Below, piece by piece: positions 35,328 to 47,500 of a stretch of 64,000 nucleotides of DNA. Location: positions 34,750,331 to 34,814,330 of the forward strand of contig OY726563.1 in NCBI GenBank assembly GCA_963383645.1, read 5' to 3'. Both the position numbers and the translations under genes were made by a program. Positions within the stretch are counted from its first letter, which is position 1. Every line of letters begins with the position of its first letter. The notes below the pieces were generated by a model that was not told where the DNA came from, made no database searches, and worked only from the letters and a program-made list of their open reading frames with translations. This DNA comes from Muscardinus avellanarius. Lineage: Eukaryota > Chordata > Mammalia > Rodentia > Gliridae.

Positions 35328-35632
35328 ACAGAATGTTTTATTCATTTATGTATTTATGTATTTATGTATTTATGTATTTATGTATGTATGTATGTATGTA
35401 TGTATTTATTTATTTATTTATTTATTTATTTATTGTGGTACTGAGAGTAGAACCCAGGGGTTTTTCTCCCTCCGGGCTATACTCCCAGACCTATTTTATA
35501 TTTTATTTGGAAACAGGGTCTCACTAAGTAGCTGAGGCTGGCTTTGAACCTGTACGATCCTCCTGTCTCAGCCTCCCAAGTGCTGGGATTACAAGCGTGC
35601 GCCACCACGCCCAGCTGCAACAGAATGTTTTA
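35328..35632 (-). mobile_element. Dimeric SINE with long (TTTA/TGTA)n tail and 14-base duplication
   Basis: aacagaatgtttta occurs at about 35328 and 35619. The tail complement (35342-35432) is a tetranucleotide tract with TTTA and TGTA units; the element follows to 35617. Confidence 0.95.
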
Positions 35633-35649
35633 GCATTAGAAAATCAACT

Positions 35650-35880
35650 TTAAAAGTCATTCACTAGCCGGGCGTGGCGGCGCACGCTTGTAATCCCCAC
35701 GCTTGGGAGGCCGAGAAAGGAGGATCGCTCTGGTTTGGAGCCAGTCTCACAGGCTTAAAAGACCCTGTTTCCAAATAAAAATATAAAAATAGGTCTGGGA
35801 GTGTAGCCGAGAGGTAGAAGGGCTTCCAGGAACCCCAGTACCACAATAAATAAATAAAATAAAATAAAAGTCATTCACTA
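35650..35880 (+). mobile_element. SINE of the altered-right-arm subfamily with duplication
   Basis: Element 35667-35862. taaaagtcattcacta occurs before and after. Right arm reads gtagaagggcttccaggaac, then cccagtaccac. Confidence 0.96.
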
Positions 35881-36164
35881 CACTAATAGATAAAATATAA
35901 AAACCCAAGTGATTATCCCAGAAGACTGAAAAAAAATTGATAAAATTCAAAACCCAGTGACAATGAAAATGTTTAGCAAGTAGAATATGAAAGAACTTTC
36001 TCAGCTCAAATAAAAGGCATGTACTTAAAAATCTGCAGTGAACATTATTTTTAAAGGGGAAACATGGGACAATTCCTTATATTTACTTATTTCAAATTAC
36101 TGTTGGCCTAATAATGATCATATTTGGGGTTTGGCGTGATGTACATTTAAACACTGTGAGGAGT

Positions 36165-36379
36165 GCTTATGTATGTAGTATGTATGTAGTATGTATGTAT
36201 GTATGTACTAGGAATTGAACCCAAGGGCATTCTACCTCCATGCTACACTCCCAGCCCTTTTTATTTTTATTTTGAAACAGGATCTTGCTAAGTTGCTGAG
36301 GCTGGCCCTGGACCTGTGTTCCTCCTGTCTCAGCCTCCCAAGTGCTGAGATTATAGGCATGTATCACCATGCCTGGCTA
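36165..36379 (-). mobile_element. Dimeric B1-ID SINE with (TATG)n tail
   Basis: Tail complement of about seven TATG-like units (36170-36207), both arms to 36379. Confidence 0.9.
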
Positions 36380-36449
36380 GAAATGCATTTTTAATAAAGA
36401 AGATACCATATATAAAATTATTTGATATTAAAAGTCTTAATGTCTGTTT

Positions 36450-37010
36450 CATAAATGATATAGTCTTTGTATTTGTCTTAATTCCTACTATTGTTTTTGA
36501 ATTGCTACCTAAAAATATAAAGACTATTTATTCATAAGGTATCATGTGATATTTCAATATATGTGTACATTGTATAATGTTCAAATCAGGTTAAACATAT
36601 GTATCTCCTTAAATATCTAATATCGCTTCATGGTGAAAACCTTCAAAAATCTTTTCTTGTGTCTTTTTGGGATGTACAGCCTGTAACTGTTGTCCACAGT
36701 CACACCACTACAGCAGCGCAGCAGAGCTTCTTGCTTTTCACCGGGACGTAGTGCCCACAGATGAACCTTGTCTCCTACTCCCCGCAGCCTCTGGTAACTT
36801 CATCCTGCTCTCTGTTTCTATGAGGTAACTTTCTAGCTCCTAGGTGGGCGGGAGCTCAGTGGTACCTGCCTTTCTGTGCTGGGCTTATTGAACTTCTAAC
36901 GATCTCCAGTTTCATCTGTATTGCTGTAAATGAACGGATTTCATTTTTAAAAAATGGCTCAACAGTATTTCCTTGTGTTTATGTACCACATTTTCTTTAT
37001 CCAAAGATTC
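36450..37010 (-). mobile_element. Old LINE-1 3' end
   Basis: Complement of an L1 3'UTR and ORF2 end: catgtgatatttcaatatatg, caacagtatttccttgtgtt and tatgtaccacattttctttatcc. It ends at a SINE. Confidence 0.65.
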
Positions 37011-37031
37011 CTTTTGAAAATAGAAACAGGA

Positions 37032-37230
37032 AGCTGGGCGTGTCGGCACATGCGTGTAATCCCAGCATTTGGGAAGCCGAGACAGAAGGATCGAGATTCA
37101 CAGACAGCCTCAACGACTTAGTGAGGTCTTTTGCAACTTGGTGAGATCCTGTTTCAAAATAAAGAATAAGAAATAGGGCTGGGAGTATAGCTCAGAGGTA
37201 CTGCAAAAACAAAAACAACAACAAAAAAAA
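37032..37230 (+). mobile_element. Dimeric SINE with truncated right arm
   Basis: The right arm stops after gctcagaggta and passes straight to an A-rich tail; the B box is absent. Confidence 0.9.
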
Positions 37231-37250
37231 CAACCCCAGAAGGAATAGAA

Positions 37251-37467
37251 GCTGGGTGTGGTAATGTATGCGTGTAATACTAGTTCTTGGGAGGCTGAGA
37301 CAGGAAGATCACAGGTTCAAGACGAGTCTCAGCAACTTTTAGGGAGACAGTAGTTTAGTGAGAACCTGTTTCAGAACAAAAGACAAAAAGGCCTGGTGGT
37401 GTAGCTCAGAGGCAGAGTGCCTCTGGGTTCAACTTCAGTACAACAAACAAACAAACAAACAAACAAA
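37251..37467 (+). mobile_element. Dimeric B1-ID SINE
   Basis: Old form, complete, with a (CAAA)n tail. Confidence 0.9.
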
Positions 37468-37628
37468 TGACCAAAAAACCCCAACAATGATGTCTACTAT
37501 ACTACTTCTATTACAGGCTAAAGGTATGGGCCAGCATAGTAATAAAACAAAGGGAGTTAAAAGAAATGATACTGCTGCAACTTTGCAAGTATATTGAATA
37601 CACAACCAATTATTAAAACTAGCAAACA

Positions 37629-37759
37629 AGCTGGATGTGGTGACACATGCCTGTAATTGGGAGGCTGAGACAGGAGGATGCAGGTTCGATGATAGCCTCC
37701 GCAATATAGTGAGACTCACCAAACTTAGCTCAGAGGTAGTATTCCCCTGGGTTAAATCC

Positions 37760-37810
<51 letters not shown>

Positions 37811-37839
37811 GTAGCAGCAGCAGCAGCAGCAGCAGCAGC
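37629..37839 (+). mobile_element. Shortened dimeric SINE followed by (AC)n and (AGC)n
   Basis: Both arms are shortened, ending ttaaatccctagtaac. The tail is a (CA)n of about 20 units (37766-37807) and then about nine AGC units (37812-37839). Confidence 0.9.
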
Positions 37840-38511
37840 TAAACAAAATTGTAGTGGAATTTAAAACTGAACATTGTCTTGCTCGAGTGCCTACACAATC
37901 TATGCCTATAAAAACTTCCCGGAAATCAGCAGTGGTGTCAGACACTATCCTGTGCCCGCAGGTCATCATTAACAAGGAGAGGAAGGCACTGAGATGCTTA
38001 GGGTGTCACTGACTGCTCTCGGGGTGGTAAGGAAAGACAGTTTCAAGTACAAAAACAATTCTATCTCAAACAAAGGGAGTCTGCCGGAAGGATCATTCTT
38101 GGAAGTTCCTCTGAACACTAGTCCTCTGAACCCAGTCCTTTCAAAGAGGAGCCTAACTCTCCACGTCCAGATCCTGCCGGCCCCGACAGCGAGCTCAGGC
38201 TGTACTTCCTCACTCATTCTTCATCTTCAGCAGACCTCAGTGAAGTCCTTCCTCTGAATGAAAAATTTAATCACCAGCCTTACATCTCTTCTTGTACCAT
38301 TTAAGTTGTATATTATCCAACTCTCTGATGTCTGAATTTATGAATAGCATCTTGTTTCTGGATGAATGGGAGAATTCTTAAACCATTATTTCACTTTATA
38401 TATATGTACGCACATACATATATGTATGTGCTCGCATATACTCCAAAATTTATATATAGTTATATAACTGAATATGTATACATTACATAGATATATGTGT
38501 AACAATTCCAG

Positions 38512-38512
<1 letters not shown>
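37840..38512. other. Intronic DNA downstream of the PDZ exon
   Basis: Unique-looking; 38396-38500 is rich in TATA/CATA steps. No exon recognised. Confidence 0.5.

Positions 38513-38557
<45 letters not shown>
38513..38557. repeat. (AC)n microsatellite
   Basis: About 21 AC units; no SINE arm is adjacent. Confidence 0.95.
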
Positions 38558-38558
<1 letters not shown>

Positions 38559-38824
38559 CCCAAACAGATGTCTTTTCTACATCCTGGGGCCCTACGGGAT
38601 ACTCCGCTCTTTTAGTAGGTCACCATCCAGCCACGATGCAGAGATGCTCCAGGCTAACACGACTCTACCTCATCCTCTCTCCGAAGCGACAGCACTCTGC
38701 CACATGCACAGATGTAAGAACAAGTGGAGACCAACAGTGACTAAGACCTAAAGCCAACTTAAAGAGATGTTCTGTGTGGATCGTAACAAATGCTTTCTTC
38801 ACTAGGCTACAGGAAAAAAAGTTA

Positions 38825-39860
<1,036 letters not shown>

Positions 39861-39866
39861 GTGATT

Positions 39867-40362
39867 TTTTTGGGGGAGTCTGGGGATGGAACCCAGGGGC
39901 ATTCAACCTCTGAGATATACCCCTTGCCCTATTTTTATTCTTTATTTTTATTTATTGTTTTTTTTTTGTGGTACTGAGGTTCCTGGAAGCCCTTCTACCT
40001 CCTGGCTACACTCCCAGACCTATTTTTACATTTTTTTTAAAATTTGGAAACAGGGTCTCCTAAGCCAGCGTGTGCGGCTGGCTTTGAACCTGCGCGATCC
40101 TCCTGTCTCTGCCTCCCAAGCGCGGGGATTACAAGCGTGCGCCACCACGCCCAGCCTTTATTTACTGTTTTTTTCTTTTGGTGGTACTGGGGTTCCTGGA
40201 AGCCCTTCTACCTCTGGGCTACACTCCCAGACCTATTTTTTATATTTTTATTTGGAAACAGGGTCTCTTAAGCCAGCACGGCTGGCTTCAAACCTGCGCG
40301 ATCCTTCTGTCTCCACCTCCAAAGCGCGGGGATTACAAGCGTGCGCCACCACGCCCGGCTTT
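39867..40362 (-). mobile_element. Run of three SINEs, two of the altered-right-arm subfamily
   Basis: An ID arm and linker (39867-39940) is followed by two young copies, 39958-40157 and 40170-40362, separated by tttatttactg, which also (as tttatttattg) precedes the first. Both young copies read gttcctggaagcccttctac. Confidence 0.92.
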
Positions 40363-40446
40363 ATGGTACTTTTTAATTATAATATGATTTCTTTTTATGT
40401 CGTTTCATTTTTCATTTTGTGACTTTCCCTCCCTCCCTCTCTCCTT

Positions 40447-40624
40447 TCTGGTGCTGAGGTGGAACTCAGTGCTTCATGCATACTCTACCACTGAGCTACA
40501 TCCCCAGCCCTTGTTTTTTGAGACAGGGTCTCACACTGTTGACCAGACTGGTTATGAGCCGGTGATGCTCCTGCCTCAGCCCCTTGAGTGGCTGGAATCA
40601 CGGGTGCATGCCACCATGGCCAGT
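40447..40624 (-). mobile_element. Old ID plus B1 composite
   Basis: The ID half has the classic layout (tgcttcatgcatactctacc, actgagctacatccccagcc) followed directly by a B1-like half. Looks like an ancestor or separate lineage of the dimeric SINE. Confidence 0.75.
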
Positions 40625-40974
40625 CTTGCCAATTATTTTCAAGTCTTTGCTGGTGTAGAATCAATACACCTTTCCTCCAGTCATTAACTCCTGTCCCTCC
40701 ATGCTCTCCCTTCCTAATCCCCAAGTGCCCGGGTAGGCTTTTGCTGACTCCAGATTAGTTTCCACTGGCTATAAATGGAATAAAATCATACAGTGTTACT
40801 TTTTTGTTGCTCTTTCACTCAGTATCATTATTTTGAGCTCCCATTATGCTGTTTGCATGTATTAATAGTTCATAACAATTATGGATGTGTATGGATATAA
40901 CATTCATGGACAAACATCCCAGCCCTTGAGGGATGGTTTTGCTTTTAATCCAAATTCAATTATTTTCCTTCTTA

Positions 40975-41178
40975 TTTTTTGTCGTAGTGGGGGTAGAACC
41001 CAGGGGCATTCTGCTCCCAAGCTACACCCTCAGCCCTTTTTACTTTGTATTTTGAAACAGGGTCTTGCTAAGTTGTAGAAGGTCTTAATAAATTGCCAGT
41101 GCTGGCCTTGAACCTCGGATTCACTGATCTCAGCCTCCCAAGTTCTGTGATTACAGGCATGCGCCACCAGACTGGGCT
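40975..41178 (-). mobile_element. Dimeric B1-ID SINE
   Basis: Both arms, inserted in L1. Confidence 0.89.
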
Positions 41179-41385
41179 TATTTTGTAAATAGTATGGAGA
41201 AATTCAGTTTGTTTCCTTTGAAGTGAGCTTTGGCAGTTTCTGTTTTCTAAGGAACATTTCCATTCCATCTGTGTTGTTGGATTTAGTGGCATAAATCCAT
41301 TTATTTTCTTATTATCCTTTTCTATAATGATAATGATGCCACTTCTCTCATGCTTGATCTTAGTGTTTTCTGGCTTTTTAAATTC

Positions 41386-41574
41386 AGTACTCTGGGTTGG
41401 ACTTGGGGCCTTGTACATGCAAGGCGAATGGTCTACCACTACGTCTCAACCCTTCCTCTTCATGATTTTGAGACAGGCTCTTGCTAGCTGCCTAGGCTGG
41501 CCGTGAACGTGCCATCTCCCTGTCCAAGCCTCTTGAATAGCTGGGATTATAGGTGTCCACCATCACACCTGGCT
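41386..41574 (-). mobile_element. Old ID plus B1 composite
   Basis: tggggccttgtacatgcaag then aatggtctaccactacgtct is the classic ID layout; the B1-like half follows. Confidence 0.75.
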
Positions 41575-41779
41575 GATACTGATAACTTGTGTCTTCCTTT
41601 TTTTTCTGATTGTGCAGGCATTTTTCCTGATCAGTCTGGTTTTCTCCAAAGATGTTTTTGTTTTATTGGTACTCTATTGCTTTTCAGTTTACTACTTTAT
41701 TGATTTCTACTTTGGTCTTAGCTGCTGCTTTTCTTCTATCCATTTTGGGTTTAATAGACTCTGATTTTTGTTTATCTGT

Positions 41780-41988
41780 TTTTTTTTGATACTGGGGGTG
41801 GAACCCAGAGGCTTTCTACCTCTGGGCTATACTCCCAGACCTATTTTATATTTTATTTGGAAACAGGGTCTCACTAAGTTGCTGAGAGCCTCACTAAGTA
41901 GCTGAGGCTGGCTTCGAACCTGTGTGATCCTCCTGTCTCAGCCTCCCAAGTACTGGGATTACAAACATGCGCCACCACGTGCCTGGCT
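41780..41988 (-). mobile_element. Dimeric B1-ID SINE
   Basis: Well kept, linker ctattttatattttatttgg. Confidence 0.93.
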
Positions 41989-42153
41989 TTTGTTCTGGTT
42001 TTTAAGGTGGAAGCAGAGGTCACTGAATTTAGATATTTCTTTTAAAATATTGATACTTATTAGTACTATCCCTCACTATATACTGTTTTTAGTGGCATTA
42101 CACAAATTCTGATATGCTGTGGTTCATTTTCAATGACTTAAATACTGTTTAGT

Positions 42154-42324
42154 GGTTGGGTGTGGTAGTGCACAATGTGATCCTAGTACTTGGGAGGCTG
42201 AGACAGGAGGATCACAGATCCAAGGTCACTTCACACTAGCAAGACCCTGCTTCAGAACAAAAAACAAAATAGTGCTGGGGATGTAGTTCAAAGATGGAGC
42301 ACCCTGGGTTCCATCCCCAGTACA

Positions 42325-42364
<40 letters not shown>
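42154..42364 (+). mobile_element. Dimeric SINE with (AC)n tail
   Basis: Left arm shortened; right arm gggttccatccccagtacac runs straight into about 19 AC units. Confidence 0.92.
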
Positions 42365-42367
<3 letters not shown>

Positions 42368-42617
42368 TTAATGTTCCTTTTCATTTCTTCTTTTAACTGT
42401 GAATTATTTATAATTTTGTTAGTTTTTAAGTATATGGGAACTTTTCTGTTATTTTTAATTTAATCTGATTGTTGTCTGTGAGTATACTTTGATATTAATA
42501 GAGCCATTCCAGCTGCCTTCTGAATAATGTTATCATGGTATATCTTCTTTCCTTTTATTCTGAAACTATTTTTCTTCTGTATAAGTTCATTTCTTACAGG
42601 TAGGATATAATTGGGTG

Positions 42618-43070
42618 TTGTTTTTTGGTACTGGAGGTTGAATCCAGAGGTATTCTACCTCAGGGGTATTCTACCCTTAGCCCTACACCCTTTTTAACTT
42701 TTTTTTTTTCAGTACTGGGGATGGAACCCAGGGGCTTTCTACCTCTGAGCTATACCCCCAGGTCCTAGTTTTTATTCTTTATTTTGAAACAGAGTCTCAC
42801 TGAGTTACAGAGGGCCTCACTAAGTAGTTGAGGCTGTCTGTAAACCACTATCCTCCCGTCTCAGCCTCCCAAATGCTGGGATTACAAACATGGGCCATCA
42901 TGCCCAGCTTCAGCCCTTTTTAAACATTTTTTTTTGAAACACAGTATCAGGGTCACTAGGTTGCTAAAAGTTTTGCTAAGTTTTTGAGGCTGGTTTTGAA
43001 TCTCTGATTCTCCTGTCTCAGCCTCTCAGGTTCTGGAATTACAGATGTGTGCTCCCATGTCTGGCTCATT
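42618..43070 (-). mobile_element. SINE split by a younger SINE
   Basis: Outer ID arm 42618-42690 (with a small internal duplication of gtattctacc), inner dimer 42695-42911, outer rest 42912-43070. ccctttttaa occurs at both borders. Confidence 0.88.
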
Positions 43071-43194
43071 TTCAGTACTCTTAACTTTCTTTCTGTAGAT
43101 TCATATTTTTATGTTATCATTTTTCTTCTGCCTAAAGGGTATCCTTTATAAATGTTGTGTCAACTGACTTTTTCAGCTTTGCTATTTCTGAAAT

Positions 43195-43880
43195 ATTTTT
43201 ATTTTGCCTTTTTTTTCAGTACTGGGGATTGAATGTCAGGGCATTCTACCTTTGAGCTACATCGCCAGCCATTTATATATATATATGTATTTTTTCTTTC
43301 TTTCTTTTTTTTTTTGGCAGTGGGGATTGAACCTAGGGGAATTCTATCTCTAAGCTAACACAGCAGCCCTATTTTTTTATTCTTTATTTTGAAACAGCGT
43401 CTCACTAAGTTGCTGAAGCTGGCTGCAATCCTGTGATCCTCCTGTCTCAGCCTCCCGAGTACCAGGATTGCATGCCATGTGCCCCCACACCTAGGTCTTA
43501 TTCTTTCTTTCTTTATTTTTTGGTACTGGGGATAGACCCAGTGGAAATTTACCTCTAAGCTTCACTCCCAGCCCTATTTTATCCATCCATCCATCCATCC
43601 ATCCATCCATCTCTCCATCCATCCATCCATCTCTCCATCCGTCTTTGTTTCCTTCTTTCCTCCCTCCCTTTGTTCCTTTCTTTGTCCCTCCTTCTTCCCT
43701 CTCCTCACTCTCTCTTTCTTTCTTCCCTGTACTGGAGATTGAACCCAGGAGCGTTCTACCTCTGGGCTACACCCCTAGCCCTAGCTGATGCTGGCCTTGA
43801 ACCTGCCATCCTCCTGTCTCAGCCTCCTAGGTACTGGGATTACAAGTGTGAGCCACCACACCCGACTTATTTTGCCTTTG
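43195..43880 (-). mobile_element. Nest of at least three SINEs flanked by one duplication
   Basis: ttattttgccttt lies before the first T-run (about 43199) and after the last B1 end (about 43864). Inside: an ID arm (43208-43275), a complete dimer (43307-43496), an ID arm with a CATC tract (43513-43640), and a dimer lacking part of the B1 arm (43725-43864). Confidence 0.85.
43580..43645. repeat. (CATC)n microsatellite
   Basis: About 15 CATC units with two CTCT interruptions, inside the SINE nest. Confidence 0.95.
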
Positions 43881-44335
43881 GTTTTGAAAGACACCTTTGC
43901 TGGTCTCCACAGACACTGGGCTCCAACTCCGGAGCCTGCCTGTTCTCTTTCAGTTTTCTCTCCCTGTGCGGTGGCTAGAAACTGTCAAGGCAGGAAGGTG
44001 GGGCAACTACAGAGTGGCCGTGTTTGCTTCTTAGGGCTCACTGCCCTTTGTTGCTTGATGTCCAGTGTCTCAAAAAACTGTTCCTACGTGTAATTTTATA
44101 TTTTATATGTTTTTCTAGTTTTATATAAGAGAATTAATTTTGCCCTTTTTATTCCATCTTGGCCAGAAGTAGAAGTTTCATAGTCACATTTAATGCCAGA
44201 ATACCATTCTATGGAGTAGACTACTTTTTTTCTAATTATTCACTATTAAAAGATAAGCTTTTATAAAATATTTTTTTGCACGAGATCTGGCTGATCCTAA
44301 CAATCACACAGGGTACTTTTTAATAATGCTAAATC

Positions 44336-44543
44336 TTTTTTTTTTGGTACTAAGAATTGAACCTAGGTGTGTTCTACCTCTGAGTTATACCTCCAGTCCT
44401 TTTTATTTATTGAAAAGGATCTTGCTAGGTTGCTGTGGTGTGGGTCTTTTTAAAATGCTGAGGCTGGCTGTGAACCTGTGATCCTCCTGTCTCAGCCTCC
44501 CAAGTACTGGGATTACAGGTGTGCGCTACCACGTGGGCCTGGC
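44336..44543 (-). mobile_element. Dimeric B1-ID SINE with duplication
   Basis: aataatgct flanks it. The B1 arm has an insertion gtggtgtgggtctttttaaa. Confidence 0.9.
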
Positions 44544-45574
44544 CAAATAATGCTGACTCTTACACTCACCCTTTAGATTTAGACTCAGGAGATTTGGAAT
44601 GGAGTCCAGCAGTCTGCATTTTTAAAAAACAAGATCCTGCAGCAGAAAGTGGCCTTGACTCTGAGATCCTTAGAGTAGGAACCCTATTTTATCTCTTTGT
44701 TGGAGAATAGCATTCTGTTGGAAATATTTGAGAATTTATACTCTAACTTAAATTGTGCCTTCCCACAAAATATCGTTTTGCATGGTTCCTGGTTTCTAGT
44801 TCTCAAAAGTGGTAGATAAGCAAAATGAAAAATTAGTTTATCAAAATGATTTTGGTCCAAACATCCAATTGTAATGTTTGAGTTTCATTTTCAATTTGTA
44901 TATTCAATGAACATGTATGGTTACCAAGGGAAGCTTTTCTGGAAAAATGATGTATATTGATGTGTGAGTCAAATCTGATTTCATAAGGGAAATGATAATA
45001 CAATGGAAGTTCCATCCTTCAAACTTTGAGGTATTCATTAAACCAACGTGAATGTGAACCTACTAGGGGGCAGGGTACTCTCCTAGGCACAGTAGTAAAT
45101 ACTGTCAGTAAACACAGAACCTCTCATGCTGGGAGAAATTCACTCCAAACCGGTTATAATGAGCAGTTTTTAATTCTCTCTGCCCCAAACATATCTCTGT
45201 AGAGAGGAACTAACTCAGGTTCTCTTTGTTTCCAAGCTCGCCAATTCTGGGGAAGGAACTGGCCCACATTGGGTTAGGCTGCTGCTCTGGAACCTACCCG
45301 AGCCGGTGGGTGTTGGGGAGTGACATTGTTGACATAAGCTTTTCCTCTATGGTATAAGCCAGGCCCAATTTAATCCTTGTACACTTGCTTCTACGGAAAT
45401 CCCAATTAATAGAGAAGTGATTACAAGTACGATGTTAAACCCAGGAAAACCCAGGGTGTGGTGGGTATGCTTCCCTCTTGGGGATGGATGCACTACAGAG
45501 AATCCAAAAAGGAAAGGAGGCCACAGAGGGTTTTTATTTCCTTCCCTTGCTCCCTCATTCCATCCATCCTTCCT
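44544..45574. other. Intronic DNA with possible ancient relics
   Basis: 44575-44640 (gcagtctgcatttttaaaaa) faintly resembles a MER5-type hAT relic and 45050-45150 (gggtactctcctaggcacag) an L2-type relic. Neither is firm. No exon seen. Confidence 0.35.
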
Positions 45575-45740
45575 TTATGCTAGGGATTGAACTCAGGAGC
45601 ATTTTACCCCCAGCCCTTTTTTATTTTTTATTTTGCAACAGGGTCTCACTAAGTTGCTGAGGCTGGTCTTGAACCTAAGAAACTCCTGACTCAGCCTCCC
45701 AAGTACTGGGAATACAGGTGTAAGCCACAATGCCTTGCTA
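45575..45740 (-). mobile_element. Dimeric SINE with shortened ID arm
   Basis: Right arm lacks the A box; B1 arm complete. Confidence 0.87.
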
Positions 45741-45756
45741 AGGCATCTCTCTTTCC

Positions 45757-45774
45757 GTGTGTGTGTGTGTGTGT

Positions 45775-45822
<48 letters not shown>

Positions 45823-45992
45823 GTTCTGGGAATTGAATCCAGGGGTATTCTGCCTCCAAGTTGTACCTCTCTTTTTACTTTTTATTTTAAAACAGTGTCT
45901 TGTTAAGTTGCCGAGCCCAGCCTCAAACCTGTGATTCCCCTGTCTCAGCCTCCCAATACTGGGATTAGAGGTGTGTGCCACCATGCCTGATG
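45757..45992 (-). mobile_element. Dimeric SINE with (TG)n tail
   Basis: The tail complement is about 32 TG units with one TATG break (45757-45821); both arms follow, old. Confidence 0.9.
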
Positions 45993-46192
45993 GTCATACA
46001 ACTTTGAATAGAAAAGTAAACGGGCAAATAAAGCCATATTATGTCAAGAGATCTATAGTCTATTATGGAAAATATATCTTATATTTTCCATAAAAGACTT
46101 CCTGTTTTCATGGCAAGCAGTCAAAACAAAAAAATATATGCTGCCACCATGATCAGAGAAGACACAAGAAAGAAGGAATTTTTTAAAGGAGA

Positions 46193-46602
46193 TTTTTTTT
46201 TTGGTGATACTGGGGATTAAATCCAGGGGCATTTTATCTCTGAGCTGAACTCCCAGACCTTTTATATTTTTTTATTTTTTTTTATTTTTATTTTTTTTGG
46301 TGGTACTGGGGTTCCTGGAAGCCCTTCTATCTCCGGCTACACTCCCAGACCTATTTTTACATTTTTTTATTTGGAAACAGGGTCTCCTAACCCAGCGCGC
46401 GCGGCTAGCTTCGAACCTGCGCGATCCTCCTGTCTCTGCCTCCCAAGCGCGGGGATTACAAGCGTGCGCCACCACGCCCGGCTGACCTTTTTTATTTTGA
46501 AAAAGAGTCTCACTAAGTTGTTGAGGGTGGCCTAGAACCTGTGATTCTCCTCTCTCAGCTTCCCAAGCACTGGGAATACAGGTGTGCGATACCATATTTA
46601 GT
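46193..46602 (-). mobile_element. Old SINE split by an altered-right-arm SINE
   Basis: Outer ID arm 46193-46262, inner young copy 46270-46482 with gttcctggaagcccttctat, outer B1 arm 46483-46602. gacctttt at both borders. Confidence 0.92.
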
Positions 46603-46620
46603 TAAAGGAGACTTTTAAGA

Positions 46621-46880
46621 AATTCTCAAGGCTATTTTCTTTCTTTCTTTTTTTTGTGGTACTGGGGGTGGAACCCAGGGGCTTTCTACCTCCGGGCTAT
46701 ACTCCCAGACCTATTTTGTATTTTTATTTGAAAACAGGGTCTCACTAAGTTGCTGAGAGCCTCACTAAGTAGCTGAGGCTGGCTTTGAACCTGTGCGATC
46801 CTCCTGTCTCAGTCTCCCTAGCGCGGGGATTACAAGCTACAAGCTGTGCCACCATGCCCGGCCTCAAGGCTATTTTCTGA
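46621..46880 (-). mobile_element. Dimeric SINE with 16-base duplication
   Basis: Exact flanks ctcaaggctattttct. Element 46646-46861; tacaagctacaagct is a small internal duplication near its B1 start. Confidence 0.95.
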
Positions 46881-47278
46881 AGTAACTTGGGGATTTGGTG
46901 TTAGGTTCTTACTTGTATATGTTTCTATGTTGTCAGCCTTCATAGAAAAGATCAAGCAATTATCACTGGGCTGTCTCAGAACATGATGATCAGAAGACAC
47001 TCTGTGGTCCCTCCCAACTTCCTGTTTGGTTGGCTTGGCTAAGTGTCACCCCTTCTTCCTGCCTTCCCATCACAGCTTCTCTGTTCTGTAATAATTGGTC
47101 CAGGTACACTGTGCTAAGCTGCACATTTACTCACCCACTGTAGCCAGCCCTGTGGAGTGCGCCCCAGGAAGTGGCCGTGTCCTATGTGCCACGACAATGC
47201 TGGCTTCTGATACCAGCAATGAGTGAATCACACATGGTGGGAACTGAAACACTTGTGGAATGACTGAATGACTATATA
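46881..47278. other. Intronic DNA with no recognised feature
   Basis: Nothing recognised. Confidence 0.5.
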
Positions 47279-47500
47279 AGATGACCAAAGGGGCTGCCGG
47301 GCGTGGTGGCGCACGCTTGTCATCCCCGCGCTTGGGAGGCCGAGAAAGGAGGATCGCTGCAGGTTCGAAGCCAGCCTCGCTGGCTTAAGAGACCCTGTTT
47401 CCAAATAAAAGTATAAAATAGGTCTGGGAGTGAGCCCGGAGGTAGAAGGGTTTCCAGGAACCCCAGCCCCCCCCCCCCAGATGACTGAAGGGACTATTTG
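47279..47500 (+). mobile_element. SINE of the altered-right-arm subfamily
   Basis: Element 47296-47467 ending tttccaggaaccccag and a C-run instead of an A tail. Flanks agatgaccaaaggggct and agatgactgaagggact are a diverged duplication. Confidence 0.92.

Larger units (their letters stand above)
30960..36060 (+). mobile_element. Decayed LINE-1 (ORF1 and ORF2 pieces), interrupted by SINEs
   Basis: Between the SINEs listed here, the plus strand follows the order of an old mammalian L1. A possible ORF1 region is at 31620-32690 (agaactaatgaataggtg, ggcagcaaatt-like text at 32395). Endonuclease-region text is at 33540-34130. Text for the reverse transcriptase is at 35090-35320 (actacaggccagtttcaccc, ccaagatcctgaacaaaac) and 35635-36060. 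All frames are broken by many stops. No ends with a target-site duplication were found. Confidence 0.65.
40630..44190 (-). mobile_element. Decayed LINE-1 (ORF2 and 5' parts), interrupted by SINEs
   Basis: The complement follows an old L1 from the 3' end (40740-40930, cactcagtatcattattttg) through ORF2 text at 41225-41370 (ttctaaggaacatttccatt), 41580-41770, 41990-42150 and 42370-42620 (agagccattccagctgcctt, aatgttatcatggtatatct) to a probable ORF1/5' part at 43085-43205 and 43870-44190. All frames are broken. Confidence 0.65.

Noticed and set aside
39886..40422. 178-codon plus-strand frame with repeated motifs (GFLEALLP, ARGLQACATTP)
   Set aside because: It is the translation of successive SINE copies. 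The same motifs appear wherever this SINE is read in that frame.
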